A stretch of 64,000 nucleotides of DNA from Polaribacter filamentus (GCF_002943715.1 NZ_MQUA01000014.1:62001-126000); one strand, 5' to 3'; numbered from the stretch's first letter, positions 28,408-38,390 are shown. The notes: generated by a model from the letters alone, not told the origin. Program-made: numbers and translations.

Positions 28408-28462
28408 TTTTTAGTTATTGGTTTTTGGTTAAAACGATTCACTAAAAACCAACAACAAAAAA
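28408..28462. repeat. Low-complexity inverted spacer, copy 3 (possible terminator)
   Basis: TTTTTAGTTATTGGTTTTTGG and the complementary CACTAAAAACCAACAACAAAAAAC form a long imperfect hairpin exactly between the convergent 47-residue gene and serS, so it may terminate both. It shares its words with 21873 and 26222. Confidence 0.5.
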
Positions 28463-29740
28463 CTATGAACCAATCATATCAAACCCACAATATGGCACTA
28501 AAACAGCTGGTATTTTAATTCCGTCTGCCGTTTGATAATTTTCTAAAATTCCGGCTAAAACACGAGGCAAAGCTAAAGAACTTCCATTTAATGTATGCGC
28601 AAACTCACTATTGCCCTCTTTATTCTTAAAACGAAGTTTTAATCTATTTGCTTGAAAAGTTTCAAAGTTAGAAGCAGAACTAATTTCTAACCATCGGTCT
28701 TGGGCTGTAGAAAACAACTCAAAATCGAACGTTAAAGCAGAAGTAAAACCTGTATCTCCACCACACAAACGTAAAATTCTGTAAGGTAATTTTAATTCTC
28801 TTAAAATATTTTTGATGTGTTCTACCATTCCATCTAAAGCTTCATAAGATCTTTCAGGATGCTCAATTCTTACAATTTCTACTTTATCAAATTGGTGCAA
28901 TCTGTTTAAACCACGAACATGCGCGCCATAACTTCCTGCTTCACGTCTAAAACAAGGAGTGTAACCTGTACAAAGAATAGGAAACTCAGATTCTTGCATT
29001 AAATTTCCACGAAACATGTTTGTAATTGGTACTTCAGCGGTTGGTATTAAGTACAAATCGTCTTCATTAGAATGATACATTTGTCCCTCTTTGTCTGGCA
29101 ATTGTCCGGTTGCAGTTGCAGATTCAGCATTTACTAAATGCGGAACTTGTACTTCTGTATAACCAGCTTCTATATTTTTATCTAAAAAATAATTGATTAA
29201 TGCACGTTGTAACCTTGCTCCTTTTCCTTTGTACACAGGAAAACCTGCGCCAGTAATTTTAGTTCCAAGTTCAAAATCGATGATGTCGTATTTTTTTGCC
29301 AATTCCCAGTGCGGAAGTGCATGTTCTCCTAAATCAGGAATAACTCCTTCTTTAAAAATTTCTTCATTATCATCTGCAGAGACACCTTGTTTTACAGAAG
29401 TATGGGGAATATTCGGAATTTGATATAAAAGCGTTTGAAGCTCATCAGAAAAAAGAGTTAATTTGTCTGATAATTCTTTAGAACGTTCTTTTAACTGACC
29501 CGTTTTTTCTTTTAAAATAGTGGCTTTTTGTATTTCACCAGATTTTAAAAAAGCACCTATTTCTTTGGATAGTTTATTAGATTCGGCTAAAGTAGTATCT
29601 AGTTCAACTTGTGTTGCTCTTCTATTTTCATCCGCAGTTAAAACCTGCTCAATAATAGTTGCTGCATTTGTAAAATTACGTTTTGCTAATCCTTCTAAAA
29701 CAGTTTCTTTGTTTTCTCTAATAAAGTTTACTTGTAACAT
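28463..29740 (-). CDS. serS: Serine--tRNA ligase
   Basis: 425 residues from the ATG at 29740 (MLQVNFIRENKE), the normal SerRS N terminus; a start 24 bases further out is possible but a TATCTTTG -7 box lies at 29762-29769, which would put the transcript start inside it. The N-terminal coiled coil (about 25-105) binds the long variable arm of tRNA(Ser). Class II motifs: motif 2 around CFRREAGSYGAHVRGLNRLHQFDKVE (about 266-291) and motif 3 GSSLALPRVLAGILENYQ (about 386-403). Length is normal. Ribosomal-type housekeeping gene, intact. Confidence 0.96.
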   Translation of the reverse strand: MLQVNFIRENKETVLEGLAKRNFTNAATIIEQVLTADENRRATQVELDTTLAESNKLSKEIGAFLKSGEIQKATILKEKTGQLKERSKELSDKLTLFSDELQTLLYQIPNIPHTSVKQGVSADDNEEIFKEGVIPDLGEHALPHWELAKKYDIIDFELGTKITGAGFPVYKGKGARLQRALINYFLDKNIEAGYTEVQVPHLVNAESATATGQLPDKEGQMYHSNEDDLYLIPTAEVPITNMFRGNLMQESEFPILCTGYTPCFRREAGSYGAHVRGLNRLHQFDKVEIVRIEHPERSYEALDGMVEHIKNILRELKLPYRILRLCGGDTGFTSALTFDFELFSTAQDRWLEISSASNFETFQANRLKLRFKNKEGNSEFAHTLNGSSLALPRVLAGILENYQTADGIKIPAVLVPYCGFDMIGS

Positions 29741-29761
29741 TTTTCTTGAAATTAAGGATTG

Positions 29762-29769
29762 CAAAGATA
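29762..29769 (-). promoter_or_regulatory. -7 box (TATCTTTG) of the serS promoter
   Basis: Exact TAnnTTTG match on the minus strand, 22 bases upstream of the preferred ATG. No clear -33 TTG. Confidence 0.5.
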
Positions 29770-29880
29770 TAATTTGTCATTTTGATTTAGTGCGAAATCA
29801 AAATAAAAAATTTCTCAACAAATACATATATAAACCTCAGAAAATAAGGAGAAATAGTTTGTCTAATAATGCTTTTTTTT

Positions 29881-29964
29881 GGGCGTTACCGCAAGGGTCA
29901 GGCTTTCACACTCGCTTACCGCAAAAAAGCGGCAGAGCTCAAGCAATTGCTCAATCCTTAACGC
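29881..29964 (-). repeat. Structured GC-rich element bounded by GGGCGTTA / TAACGC
   Basis: An 84-base island of much higher GC than its surroundings. Terminal GGCGTTA and TAACGC can pair, and inside is a CCGCAAAAAAGCGG hairpin plus smaller self-complementary words (GAGCTC, CAATTG). I remember similar elements (GCGTTAGGGAT...AACGCCC when read on the other strand) as frequent intergenic repeats in Flavobacteriaceae. Here it lies between ribF (ends 30027) and serS (starts 29740), so it would be in the 3' part of the ribF transcript. Function is unknown; it could be a dispersed RNA element, a REP-like repeat or a processing site. Confidence 0.6.
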
Positions 29965-30026
29965 GAATTGGAGTTCTAAAAAGAAAGTTATTTATAAATA
30001 CATGCAAGCGCTAAAGTTTCTGAAAT

Positions 30027-30965
30027 TTAAAGCTTCATCTTTTTTTTGATATAATTTCTAGCAGTTTCTTCGTCTTTTTTAAGTTGTTGAATTAAAATTT
30101 CAACAGAATCAAATTTTTCTTCATCCCTTAAAAAATAGATTAATTCTATGGTTAAATTTCGATCATATAGATTTTGGTTAAAGTCAAAAAAATGAACCTC
30201 AATTGTTTGATGATTTCCATTTACGGTGGGTCTGTTTCCAATGTTCATCATCCCGAAAATAGTTTTTTCGTCAATGGTTGATTTTACTATATAAACGCCC
30301 GTTTTAGGGATTAATTTGTAGCTTTCTTTAATATCAATATTTGCGGTTGGATACCCAATTTTTCCACCTAATTTTTTACCATTTACAACGTTGCCATTTA
30401 GCATAAAATCATAGCCCAAAAAATTGTTGGCAGTTTTTAAATTTCCAGTAGCTAAAGCACGTCTAATTTTTGTAGAACTTACAGAAACGTCATCGATATC
30501 TTGCGCCGGAATTTCTTCGACCTTAAAATCGTATAAATGGCTATATTCTGTTAACTGAGTAATATTGCCTTCTCTATTTTTTCCGAAGTGATGGTCATAT
30601 CCGATAATCAGTTTTGAGATATTTAATTGATTTACCAAGATATCTCGCACAAATTCGAGCGCTGTCATTCTAGAAAATTCTTTACTAAAAGGATGAATAA
30701 TTAAATAGTCTAAACCTGTTTTTTTAAGTAAAGTGGCGCGTTCTTCAATCGTGTTAATCAGTTCTAAAGAAACATCTTTCTGTAAAACCATTCTTGGATG
30801 CGGAAAAAAAGTTAAGACCACCGATTTTTTATCAGCTTTTTTAGCTTCATCAATTAGTTTTTCAATAATTTTTTGATGCCCAAAATGCACACCATCAAAA
30901 GTGCCAATCGTAACATATGTTTTTTCTTTATCAGAAAAATTAGAAATGTTTTGTACTATTTTCAA
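30027..30965 (-). CDS. ribF: Bifunctional riboflavin kinase / FAD synthetase
   Basis: 312 residues from a TTG at 30965 (reads MKIVQNISNF). The reading frame is open to 30989, but that TTG falls inside a TACATTTG -7 box (30987-30994), so the inner start is favoured. N-terminal adenylyltransferase domain: GTFDGVHFGH (HxGH motif, about residues 20-29) and TFFPHPR (about 53-59). C-terminal riboflavin kinase domain: GYPTANI (about 200-206). It makes FMN from riboflavin, then FAD. Typical length. The 3' gap to serS holds the structured repeat. Confidence 0.94.
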   Translation of the reverse strand: MKIVQNISNFSDKEKTYVTIGTFDGVHFGHQKIIEKLIDEAKKADKKSVVLTFFPHPRMVLQKDVSLELINTIEERATLLKKTGLDYLIIHPFSKEFSRMTALEFVRDILVNQLNISKLIIGYDHHFGKNREGNITQLTEYSHLYDFKVEEIPAQDIDDVSVSSTKIRRALATGNLKTANNFLGYDFMLNGNVVNGKKLGGKIGYPTANIDIKESYKLIPKTGVYIVKSTIDEKTIFGMMNIGNRPTVNGNHQTIEVHFFDFNQNLYDRNLTIELIYFLRDEEKFDSVEILIQQLKKDEETARNYIKKKMKL

Positions 30966-30986
30966 GGAAAGAAATTTTATAAGCTG

Positions 30987-30994
30987 CAAATGTA
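30987..30994 (-). promoter_or_regulatory. -7 box (TACATTTG) of the ribF promoter
   Basis: Matches TAnnTTTG on the minus strand. It overlaps an upstream TTG codon and so fixes the likely ribF start at 30965. Confidence 0.5.
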
Positions 30995-31432
30995 CAATAA
31001 CTGTAATTGAAAATTGAAAGAAAAACTAGATGGCTTTAAATGGTTAATTTCATTAAAAAAAGGTATTCTAATTATTAAAATGATAATTTACCCCTTAATA
31101 TATTTCTAAATAAAAAAACAGTTTGTTTGTATATTGTATATGTAAAAGATGGTAGAAAAACGATGAACTTATCTTCTGTAAGTAAAAACCTTCTTCTGGC
31201 TTATATTTAATGAAAGTTATAACTCCCACAGATACATTTACTGCTAAGTTTTTGAAACAATAATAAATTAAGCAGATAGACTAAGGAAAACAATACAAGT
31301 GAACTACAAAAAAAATAGCTAACCTCTTAAAATAGCAGTTATTTTAAAACTATATTGGTATAAATGGTCTAATCAAAAAAGAGAGCCTTGAGGCGTTAAA
31401 TCGGGGTTTTCAATAAAACGTTGTTTTAAAAA
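30995..31432. other. AT-rich divergent intergenic region ribF / penicillin acylase
   Basis: About 440 bases, no ORF, no hairpin of note, no recognisable gene remnant. It holds the divergent regulatory regions. Confidence 0.4.
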
Positions 31433-31461
31433 TTGATATAATAATCAAAACTCTATATTTG
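31433..31461 (+). promoter_or_regulatory. Promoter for the penicillin-acylase-like gene
   Basis: TTG (31433-31435), 18-base spacer, TATATTTG (31454-31461): a good match to the flavobacterial -33 TTG / -7 TAnnTTTG consensus. It leaves a leader of about 50 bases before ATG 31520. Confidence 0.6.
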
Positions 31462-31519
31462 TTATAAACAACAAATTGGCAATTTAAAAATTTAAAACCC
31501 TTATATAAATACACGTTAA

Positions 31520-33880
31520 ATGAAAAAAACCATTCTTTACATCACGTTAATAATTGTTGTAGTATTAACGTGTATTTCAATATATGTGCTAAAAAGCAAT
31601 AACTATCAACGAGATGGAAAAATTACAATAGCAATAAACGACTACCCTATAAAAATCAATCGTGATGAAAATGGTATTGCTTACATTTTTGCTAAAAATA
31701 AAGCAGATGCTATACGAGGGCAAGGATTTGTATTAGCGCAAGATCGGTTATTTCAGATTGAATTTTACCGAGCATTAATTAAAGGCGAGGCTGCAAGCAT
31801 CGTAGGGAGTTCAATGCTACAATCTGATATAAAAATGCGGGTTTTAGATTTGGTTGGAAACGCCAAAAGAAGTTATCAATATTTAGATACTGAAACCAAA
31901 GAAATGCTTGCTTGGTATTGCGAAGGATTCAACGAATACTTAAAAGTGGGTAAAGATGAATTCCCTGTTGAGTTGAGTTTATTAGGTATGAAGCCAACGC
32001 CTTTAACATCCCAAGAAATTATTTCTGTTACCCATTTTGTTGGCTTGTTTCATAGTCAAAATTTAGAAGACGAGGTTTTGAGTTTAAATCTTGCTGCGAG
32101 AACCGATAAAGCTGCAGCACTATTACCACTTTCTATCAATTTAGATCGAACGAAAAAATTAGAATTTAAGACAGATTCAGTTTCTTCAGCATTTTCAAAT
32201 ACAAATAATAAAAGTTGGCATAAATTAATAGACCCAATGTTGGTATACCCAAAATTAGGTTCTAATAATTGGGCTATTTCAGGAGAAAAATCACAATCAG
32301 GCAAACCAATTTTATCCAATGATCCGCATGTAGATGCAAGAATGTTGCCAGGTCTTTTTTATCCTATTGGTTTATTCTGCCCAGAATTTAAAGTAGTAGG
32401 TATTGCTACGCCAGGAATTCCTGGGTTAATTGCTGGACGAAATGAATACGTTTCATTCGGTGTTACCAATGCCTATGGCGATAGCCAAGATTTATTTATT
32501 GAAGAAACAGTAGGCGATTTTTATATACAAGGAGCAGATAAAATTCCCTTTAAAAAGCGAAAAGAAACGATTGTAGTTAAAGACACAACGAATGTTGAGA
32601 TTGAAATTAGGCACACAAAAAGAGGGCCTATTATTTCAGATTTCCCTGTATTTAATGTTTTAACCGATGATGTTGTAAGTTTACGATGGTCGTTAGCAGA
32701 AACGAAGAGTAATTCTATTGGTTTAGAGCGTTTATTAGAAACTAAAAATGTTACTGAATTTAGAGAAGCATTAAAAGGCATGGACAATATGTTTTTTAAT
32801 TACGCTATTGCAGATGTAGAAGGAAATATAGCACATCAAGCTACAGGTTTAGTTCCCATTAGACGAAATAAAACAGGTGAATTTCCATCTAAAGGAAATC
32901 AAAAAGACAATTGGTTAGGTTTTATTCCTAAAGATTCATTGCCACACATGGTAAACCCAGAAAGAGGTTGGATTGGCACCGCCAATAATGATACTCGCCC
33001 AGATGAGTATCCGTATTATTACTCCAATCATTTTTCGCCATATTATCGCTATCAAAGAATCACAGAAGTATTATCAGAAAACAAAAAATTTAACGCAGAA
33101 GAGTTGTGGACCATGATTTTTGATGTAAAAAATATGCAAGCACAAACCTTAACGCCGTTATTTATTTCGGCTTTAGAGCAAAAAGAAGTAACAAAAGACA
33201 TCGCAAATATTTTAAAAGAATGGAATTATCTTGATGCTATTGATGAAGTTGGTGCTTCTATATATAATGTCTTATACAACGAGCTTTTATATTTGGTGCT
33301 AAATGATGAGTTACCCGATGATATAGAAGATATGTATTGGGAAAACGTGTATTATTGGAATCAAAAAGTAGACGGTTTTATTTTAGCTGAAAATGAGTTT
33401 GTTGATAATATAAATACATCAAAAAAAGAAACGCTAACAGATTTAATTATTCTAGCAGGTATTAAAACAAAACAACTTTTAACAGAAAGATTAGGCGATA
33501 ATCAAGCAACCTGGACTTGGGGCAAGATACATACCGTACATTTTGCAAGTCCTATTCGTAAAGAAGGTTTTGGAAGTGGTTTGTTAGGCTCAGAATTGCT
33601 TCCTAAAGCAGGTTCTAATCAAACATTAAATAGGGGTGGATTTGTAAAAAATAAAGAACGAAAGTTTGATACAAGTTGGTTTAGTTCCTTTAGAATGGTA
33701 GCCGATATGAATGATCATGAAAAAATGATGGGTATATTATCTGGCGGAAGTGCTGCAAGAGTTTTTCATCCATATTATAAATCTCAATTAGAAAAATGGA
33801 AAACAGGCGAATGGATTCCTTATTGGATTTCTAAAGAAAAGGTTTTAGAACATTCAGAATTTCAAATGACTTTGGAATAA
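31520..33880 (+). CDS. Penicillin acylase family protein (Ntn hydrolase)
   Basis: 786 residues. N-terminal membrane anchor/signal (about 1-24, MKKTILYITLIIVVVLTC). Ntn-hydrolase alpha chain features (RGQGFVLAQDRLFQIEFYR, about 66-84), then the self-cleavage point before the nucleophile in LGSNNWAISG (Ser248, Asn following), giving a beta chain of about 540 residues with ASG-type HTKRGPI and FNYAIADVEGNIAHQATG stretches. The family cleaves amide bonds: beta-lactam side chains, acyl-homoserine lactones or N-acyl amino acids. Substrate cannot be told from sequence. A lone gene behind its own promoter. It is intact and long, so it argues against a high random indel rate. Confidence 0.92.
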   Translation: MKKTILYITLIIVVVLTCISIYVLKSNNYQRDGKITIAINDYPIKINRDENGIAYIFAKNKADAIRGQGFVLAQDRLFQIEFYRALIKGEAASIVGSSMLQSDIKMRVLDLVGNAKRSYQYLDTETKEMLAWYCEGFNEYLKVGKDEFPVELSLLGMKPTPLTSQEIISVTHFVGLFHSQNLEDEVLSLNLAARTDKAAALLPLSINLDRTKKLEFKTDSVSSAFSNTNNKSWHKLIDPMLVYPKLGSNNWAISGEKSQSGKPILSNDPHVDARMLPGLFYPIGLFCPEFKVVGIATPGIPGLIAGRNEYVSFGVTNAYGDSQDLFIEETVGDFYIQGADKIPFKKRKETIVVKDTTNVEIEIRHTKRGPIISDFPVFNVLTDDVVSLRWSLAETKSNSIGLERLLETKNVTEFREALKGMDNMFFNYAIADVEGNIAHQATGLVPIRRNKTGEFPSKGNQKDNWLGFIPKDSLPHMVNPERGWIGTANNDTRPDEYPYYYSNHFSPYYRYQRITEVLSENKKFNAEELWTMIFDVKNMQAQTLTPLFISALEQKEVTKDIANILKEWNYLDAIDEVGASIYNVLYNELLYLVLNDELPDDIEDMYWENVYYWNQKVDGFILAENEFVDNINTSKKETLTDLIILAGIKTKQLLTERLGDNQATWTWGKIHTVHFASPIRKEGFGSGLLGSELLPKAGSNQTLNRGGFVKNKERKFDTSWFSSFRMVADMNDHEKMMGILSGGSAARVFHPYYKSQLEKWKTGEWIPYWISKEKVLEHSEFQMTLE

Positions 33881-34049
33881 GATTTGTTAAAAGATAAATA
33901 CAAGATTCCATTTCAATTAATTTTGTAAAAAGAAGTAATATTTTCGTAATAAACAACTTCAAATAATTTGAATATCATAAAATAACGGAATTTTATTACA
34001 TAATTCAAAAAAATTGTATTTTCGTTTAAGTTAACAAATAATTCAAATT

Positions 34050-36848
34050 ATGATAAAAAAGATTTTACTAGTTGCATTTATTGCTTTTGGTACTTTAGCA
34101 ATGGTTGGTCAAACTACGGTTACCGGGACGGTTAAAGATGCAAAAACAGGAGATTTACTCCCTGGGGCGAATATTAAAATTTCTAGAAAGGCTGTTGGAA
34201 CAAGCACAGATTTTGATGGGAATTTTGTATTAACGGTTACAGAAAAACCACCCTTTACTATTGAAGTTTCTATGATTGGTTTTCAAACCAAGAGTGCAGA
34301 AATTACAAAAAACAATCAAAAAGTGGAGATCACCTTAACAGAAAACGAAACTTCTTTAGACGAGATCGTTGTTTCTGCTTCGAGGACTCCAGAACGTATT
34401 ATGGAATCTCCGGTAACTGTAGAAAGAATGGATGCTAGAGCTATTAAAAACACGTCTTCTCCATCTTTTTACGATGGTTTAGAAAACTTAAAAGGAGTTG
34501 ATGTAAATACAAATAGTTTAACATTTAAATCTGTAAATACTCGTGGTTTTGCAACATTTGCAAACACGCGTTTTATGCAGCTTGTAGACGGTATGGACAA
34601 TTCATCGCCAGCATTAAATTTTGCTTTAGGTAATTTATTGGGTATGTCTGAATTGGATGTGAAAACAGTAGAGTTATTACCAGGAGCGTCATCTGCATTA
34701 TACGGTGCAAACGCTTTTAATGGTATAATGTTTATGACAAGTAAAAGCGCTTTTGATGATCAAGGAATAAGTATTTCTCTTAAAGGAGGGATTACGAGTC
34801 AAGAAGCTGGAGGTGACAATGGATATAAAGATTTTAATATTAGAATGGCGCATGCTTTTTCTAATAAATTTGCAGCAAAAGCAACCTTATCATATTTAGA
34901 CGGTACAGAATGGTATGCTACAGATTACAGAAACACTGCAAACGGAGAGTATACCTCTGGAGACAGAAATTCTGATAGAAACTATGATGGATTAAATATT
35001 TATGGAGATGAAGTTTCTACAAATATTAGAGGTGTTGCACAAACGTTAGAGGGTTTAGGTTTGATTCCTGGAGGAGCTTCTGCACTTGTGCCGAGTGAAA
35101 ACATTAGTAGAACAGGTTATGATGAAAGAGATTTAATGACGTATGAAGCTAAAAGTGTAAAATTTGGTACTTCTTTAAATTATCGTCCTTTTGGAAATGA
35201 TCGTTTAGAGATTATCTGGAACTCTAAATTTGGTGTTGGTAATACAATCTACCAAGGTATTAATAGATACAATATTAAAGACTTCTTTATGGAGCAACAT
35301 AAACTAGAAATTAGAGGGAAAAACTTCTTTGTTAGAGGATATATGACTAATGAAGACGCAGGTAATTCTTTTGACACACGTTTTGCAGCTATCAACATTA
35401 ACAGAGCATGGAAAGGCGATACTACTTGGTTTGGACAATATACAGGTGCTTATTTACAAGGAACATTAGGAGGATTAACTTCTGATCAAGCGCACGCTCT
35501 CGCAAGACAAACGGCAGAAACTGGTAGATTTTTACCCGGAACTCCAGAGTTTCAAGCAGCTTTTGACAAAGTAACTGCAGACCCAGATTTAGTTAGTGGC
35601 TCTAAATTTCAAGACGCAACAAAATACTATCATACAGATGCAAATTATAATTTTCAAGATTATATAGACTGGGCAGAAATCCAAGTTGGTGGTTCTTACA
35701 GATTATACTCATTAAACTCTAACGGCAGTATATTTACTGATTATGACGGTCCGATTGAATATAACGAGTATGGTGTTTATACACAATTACAAAAGAAATT
35801 TTTAGAAGATGACCGTTTAAAACTTACTGCATCTATGCGTTATGATAAAGCACAAAATTTCGACGGAAACGTTTCTCCAAGAATGTCTTTAGCATATGCA
35901 GCAGGAGAAGATAAGAATCAAAATTTTAGAGCTTCTTTTCAAACAGGATTTAGAAACCCAACAACACAAGATCAATATATTGGTTTAAATGCAGGAAGAG
36001 CCTTTTTAGTAGGTGGAGCTCCTGATAATTTAGACAGGTTTACAACACCTGCTCTATCTGTTAGTGGAGCTGGTCAAGCAATTACTGGTTCTAGTTCAGT
36101 TGGTGTTTCAGGAAGACAGGCTTATGAAAATTCTTTTTCAGCAGCATCTGTTATTAATGGTACTTTTCAAAAAGCAAATATCACTTTAGTAGCACCAGAG
36201 AAAGTTGCTGCTTATGAAGTGGGGTATAGAGGCTTATTAGAGGCAGGAGAGCAAAGAGTAACTGTAGATTTAAGTGTATATTATAATAGTTATGAAGATT
36301 TTATTTCTGGAAAAAATGTAGTTGTTCCTTTTTATGGAACAGTTGGAGATAACTCTTTATCTTTATTCGCTCTTCAAAACGGAGATTATACAGCTTTTCA
36401 AACATATACAAATTCTGCAGCAGACATCAGTTCTTATGGAGCATCAATTGGTTTAAATACAACAGTTTTTGACGGTTTTAATTTAGGGTTAAATTATACA
36501 TATGCTAAGTTTGATTTTGATCAAGCTTCTGATCCAGATTTTGAAGCAGGTTTTAATACACCAGAACACAAAGTTAAATTACAATTTGGAAAAACTGAAT
36601 TATTCAAAAACTTTGGTTTTAATGTAAATGTAAGATGGCAAGATGAATATTTATGGGAATCTACTTTCATGGATGCAACTATAGATGCAAGAACAGTTGT
36701 TGATGCTCAGGTAAATTATAGTATCCCTAGTTTCAAATCTATAATTAAGTTAGGTGCTGCAAACTTAATGGGGCAAGAATACTTAAGTGCTCCAGGAGTT
36801 GGTGCAATAGGATCTCAATATTATCTTTCTTGGACAATTAATAACTAA
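34050..36848 (+). CDS. TonB-dependent receptor with CarboxypepD-like N-terminal domain
   Basis: 932-residue outer-membrane receptor. Signal peptide (about 1-20), then a carboxypeptidase-regulatory-like beta domain (about 22-95; TVTGTVKDAKTGDLLPGANIKI), a plug domain (about 120-230; SVNTRGFATFANTRFMQLVDG, VELLPGASSALYGANAFNGIM) and a 22-stranded barrel to the end. No SusD gene follows, but an SGNH-hydrolase lipoprotein does, 19 bases downstream, so the two probably work together at the surface. The imported substrate is unknown; a lipid or ester would fit the partner. Confidence 0.93.
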   Translation: MIKKILLVAFIAFGTLAMVGQTTVTGTVKDAKTGDLLPGANIKISRKAVGTSTDFDGNFVLTVTEKPPFTIEVSMIGFQTKSAEITKNNQKVEITLTENETSLDEIVVSASRTPERIMESPVTVERMDARAIKNTSSPSFYDGLENLKGVDVNTNSLTFKSVNTRGFATFANTRFMQLVDGMDNSSPALNFALGNLLGMSELDVKTVELLPGASSALYGANAFNGIMFMTSKSAFDDQGISISLKGGITSQEAGGDNGYKDFNIRMAHAFSNKFAAKATLSYLDGTEWYATDYRNTANGEYTSGDRNSDRNYDGLNIYGDEVSTNIRGVAQTLEGLGLIPGGASALVPSENISRTGYDERDLMTYEAKSVKFGTSLNYRPFGNDRLEIIWNSKFGVGNTIYQGINRYNIKDFFMEQHKLEIRGKNFFVRGYMTNEDAGNSFDTRFAAININRAWKGDTTWFGQYTGAYLQGTLGGLTSDQAHALARQTAETGRFLPGTPEFQAAFDKVTADPDLVSGSKFQDATKYYHTDANYNFQDYIDWAEIQVGGSYRLYSLNSNGSIFTDYDGPIEYNEYGVYTQLQKKFLEDDRLKLTASMRYDKAQNFDGNVSPRMSLAYAAGEDKNQNFRASFQTGFRNPTTQDQYIGLNAGRAFLVGGAPDNLDRFTTPALSVSGAGQAITGSSSVGVSGRQAYENSFSAASVINGTFQKANITLVAPEKVAAYEVGYRGLLEAGEQRVTVDLSVYYNSYEDFISGKNVVVPFYGTVGDNSLSLFALQNGDYTAFQTYTNSAADISSYGASIGLNTTVFDGFNLGLNYTYAKFDFDQASDPDFEAGFNTPEHKVKLQFGKTELFKNFGFNVNVRWQDEYLWESTFMDATIDARTVVDAQVNYSIPSFKSIIKLGAANLMGQEYLSAPGVGAIGSQYYLSWTINN

Positions 36849-36867
36849 TAAAAAAATAAAACACTTT

Positions 36868-38370
36868 ATGAATACATATAAATATTTAGGATTGTTTCTT
36901 TTATCATTAAGCATTGTTTCTTGTGATGTTAATAATGAGTTAGATGCAATACCAGCAGAATTAGCAGCAGAAGTTGCATTAAATACAAACGGATTAGATT
37001 TCTCTAAGTACGTTTCTATCGGTGCATCTTTTACAGCAGGTTATACAGATGGCGCAATGTTTAAAGCAGCTCAAGAAAATTCTTTCCCAAATATTTTGGC
37101 AGGAAAATTCGGAACAGAATTTAAACAGCCTTTAATGAAGGATAATATTGGAGGTTTAGTATTTGGAGGTTCAGCAGTGCAACCACCAAGATTTTATTTT
37201 AATGGTGCTGGACCTGCAAGATTACCTGCAATGCCTACTACAGAATTAACAGCTGTTCTTTCAGGGCCTTTCAATAATTTTGGCGCTCCAGGAGCAAAAA
37301 GTTTTCATTTAGGAGTTCCTGGATATGGACAATTAAATCCATATTTTGGAAGAATGGCCTCTAGCCCAACTGCAACAGTAATGGGAGACGCATTAGCACA
37401 AAATCCAACGTTTTTTACCTTATCTGAAATTGGTGGAAATGATGTTTTGGGGTATGCGCTTTCTGGAGGTTCAGGTGTAGATCAAACTGGTAATTTTGAC
37501 CCATCTTCTTATGGAAGTAATGATATTACAGATCCTAATGTTTTTGCTAGTGTTTTTAGCACTATGGTTACTGCATTAACTGCAAATGGAGCAAAAGGAG
37601 TAGTTGCAAATGTACCATATATTACAAATTTAGCTAATTTTACAACAGTACCTTACAACCCTGTGCCTTTAGATGCAGCAACAGCAAGCTTCGTAAGCAA
37701 TGCTTATGCAGCGTATAACGGAGGAATTCAACAAGCTTTTGCTTATTTAGTTGCGGTTTCACCGATGACACAAGAAATGGCGGATGCTGAAATAGCAAAA
37801 AGAACGATTTCTTTTGCTGCAGGACAGAATGCTGTTGTTATAATGGATGAAGATCTTACAGATTTAACAGCAATTAACTCAGGCTTAATCAGCATGAGAC
37901 AAGCTACTGCAGACGATTTATTATTACTAGCGGGTTCTGCATTTATAGGAACATTAGCAAATCCTAACAATCCTGGAAGTATTAATGGAGTTGCGGTGCC
38001 TTTAGGAGATCAATGGGTTTTAACACCACAAGAACAATTGGCAATTAGAACAGCTACAGACGCTTATAATACAACTATTGCTGCGATAGCGGCTTTAAAC
38101 CCAAATATTGCTTTAGTTGACTTTAAAGGTGTTTTAGCTGAAGCATCAACAGGAATCAAGTTTGACCGTTATACGCTAAATACTAAATTAGTTACAGGAG
38201 GTTTAATAAGCTTAGATGGTGTTCATTTAACCGCTAGAGGTTATGCTTTAATGGCTAACAAAATTTTAGCTGCTATGGATGCTGAATTTGGTACTAACTT
38301 TACAACTGCGACTGGTGGTTTAGCCAAAGCTGGAGATTATCCTACAAATTACTCACCAACTTTGAGATAA
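36868..38370 (+). CDS. SGNH/GDSL hydrolase lipoprotein
   Basis: 500 residues. Lipoprotein signal (about 1-19, SIVSC; Cys19). The catalytic motifs of SGNH hydrolases are visible: block I SIGASFTAGYTDG (nucleophile Ser in GASF, about residue 53), block III SEIGGNDVLGYA (about 188-199) and block V DGVHLTARGY (Asp-x-x-His, about 450-459). These enzymes are esterases or lipases. It is encoded 19 bases after the TonB receptor and shares its transcript, ending at the terminator at 38391. Such receptor-lipase pairs are common in flavobacteria; a polyester, lipid or acylated-sugar substrate is possible but not shown. Confidence 0.9.
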   Translation: MNTYKYLGLFLLSLSIVSCDVNNELDAIPAELAAEVALNTNGLDFSKYVSIGASFTAGYTDGAMFKAAQENSFPNILAGKFGTEFKQPLMKDNIGGLVFGGSAVQPPRFYFNGAGPARLPAMPTTELTAVLSGPFNNFGAPGAKSFHLGVPGYGQLNPYFGRMASSPTATVMGDALAQNPTFFTLSEIGGNDVLGYALSGGSGVDQTGNFDPSSYGSNDITDPNVFASVFSTMVTALTANGAKGVVANVPYITNLANFTTVPYNPVPLDAATASFVSNAYAAYNGGIQQAFAYLVAVSPMTQEMADAEIAKRTISFAAGQNAVVIMDEDLTDLTAINSGLISMRQATADDLLLLAGSAFIGTLANPNNPGSINGVAVPLGDQWVLTPQEQLAIRTATDAYNTTIAAIAALNPNIALVDFKGVLAEASTGIKFDRYTLNTKLVTGGLISLDGVHLTARGYALMANKILAAMDAEFGTNFTTATGGLAKAGDYPTNYSPTLR

Positions 38371-38390
38371 TTTAATAGTATAAAAAAACA

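Noticed and set aside
29520..30014. 164-residue frame on the plus strand
   Set aside because: It overlaps serS in antisense and the GC-rich repeat; no protein-like features.
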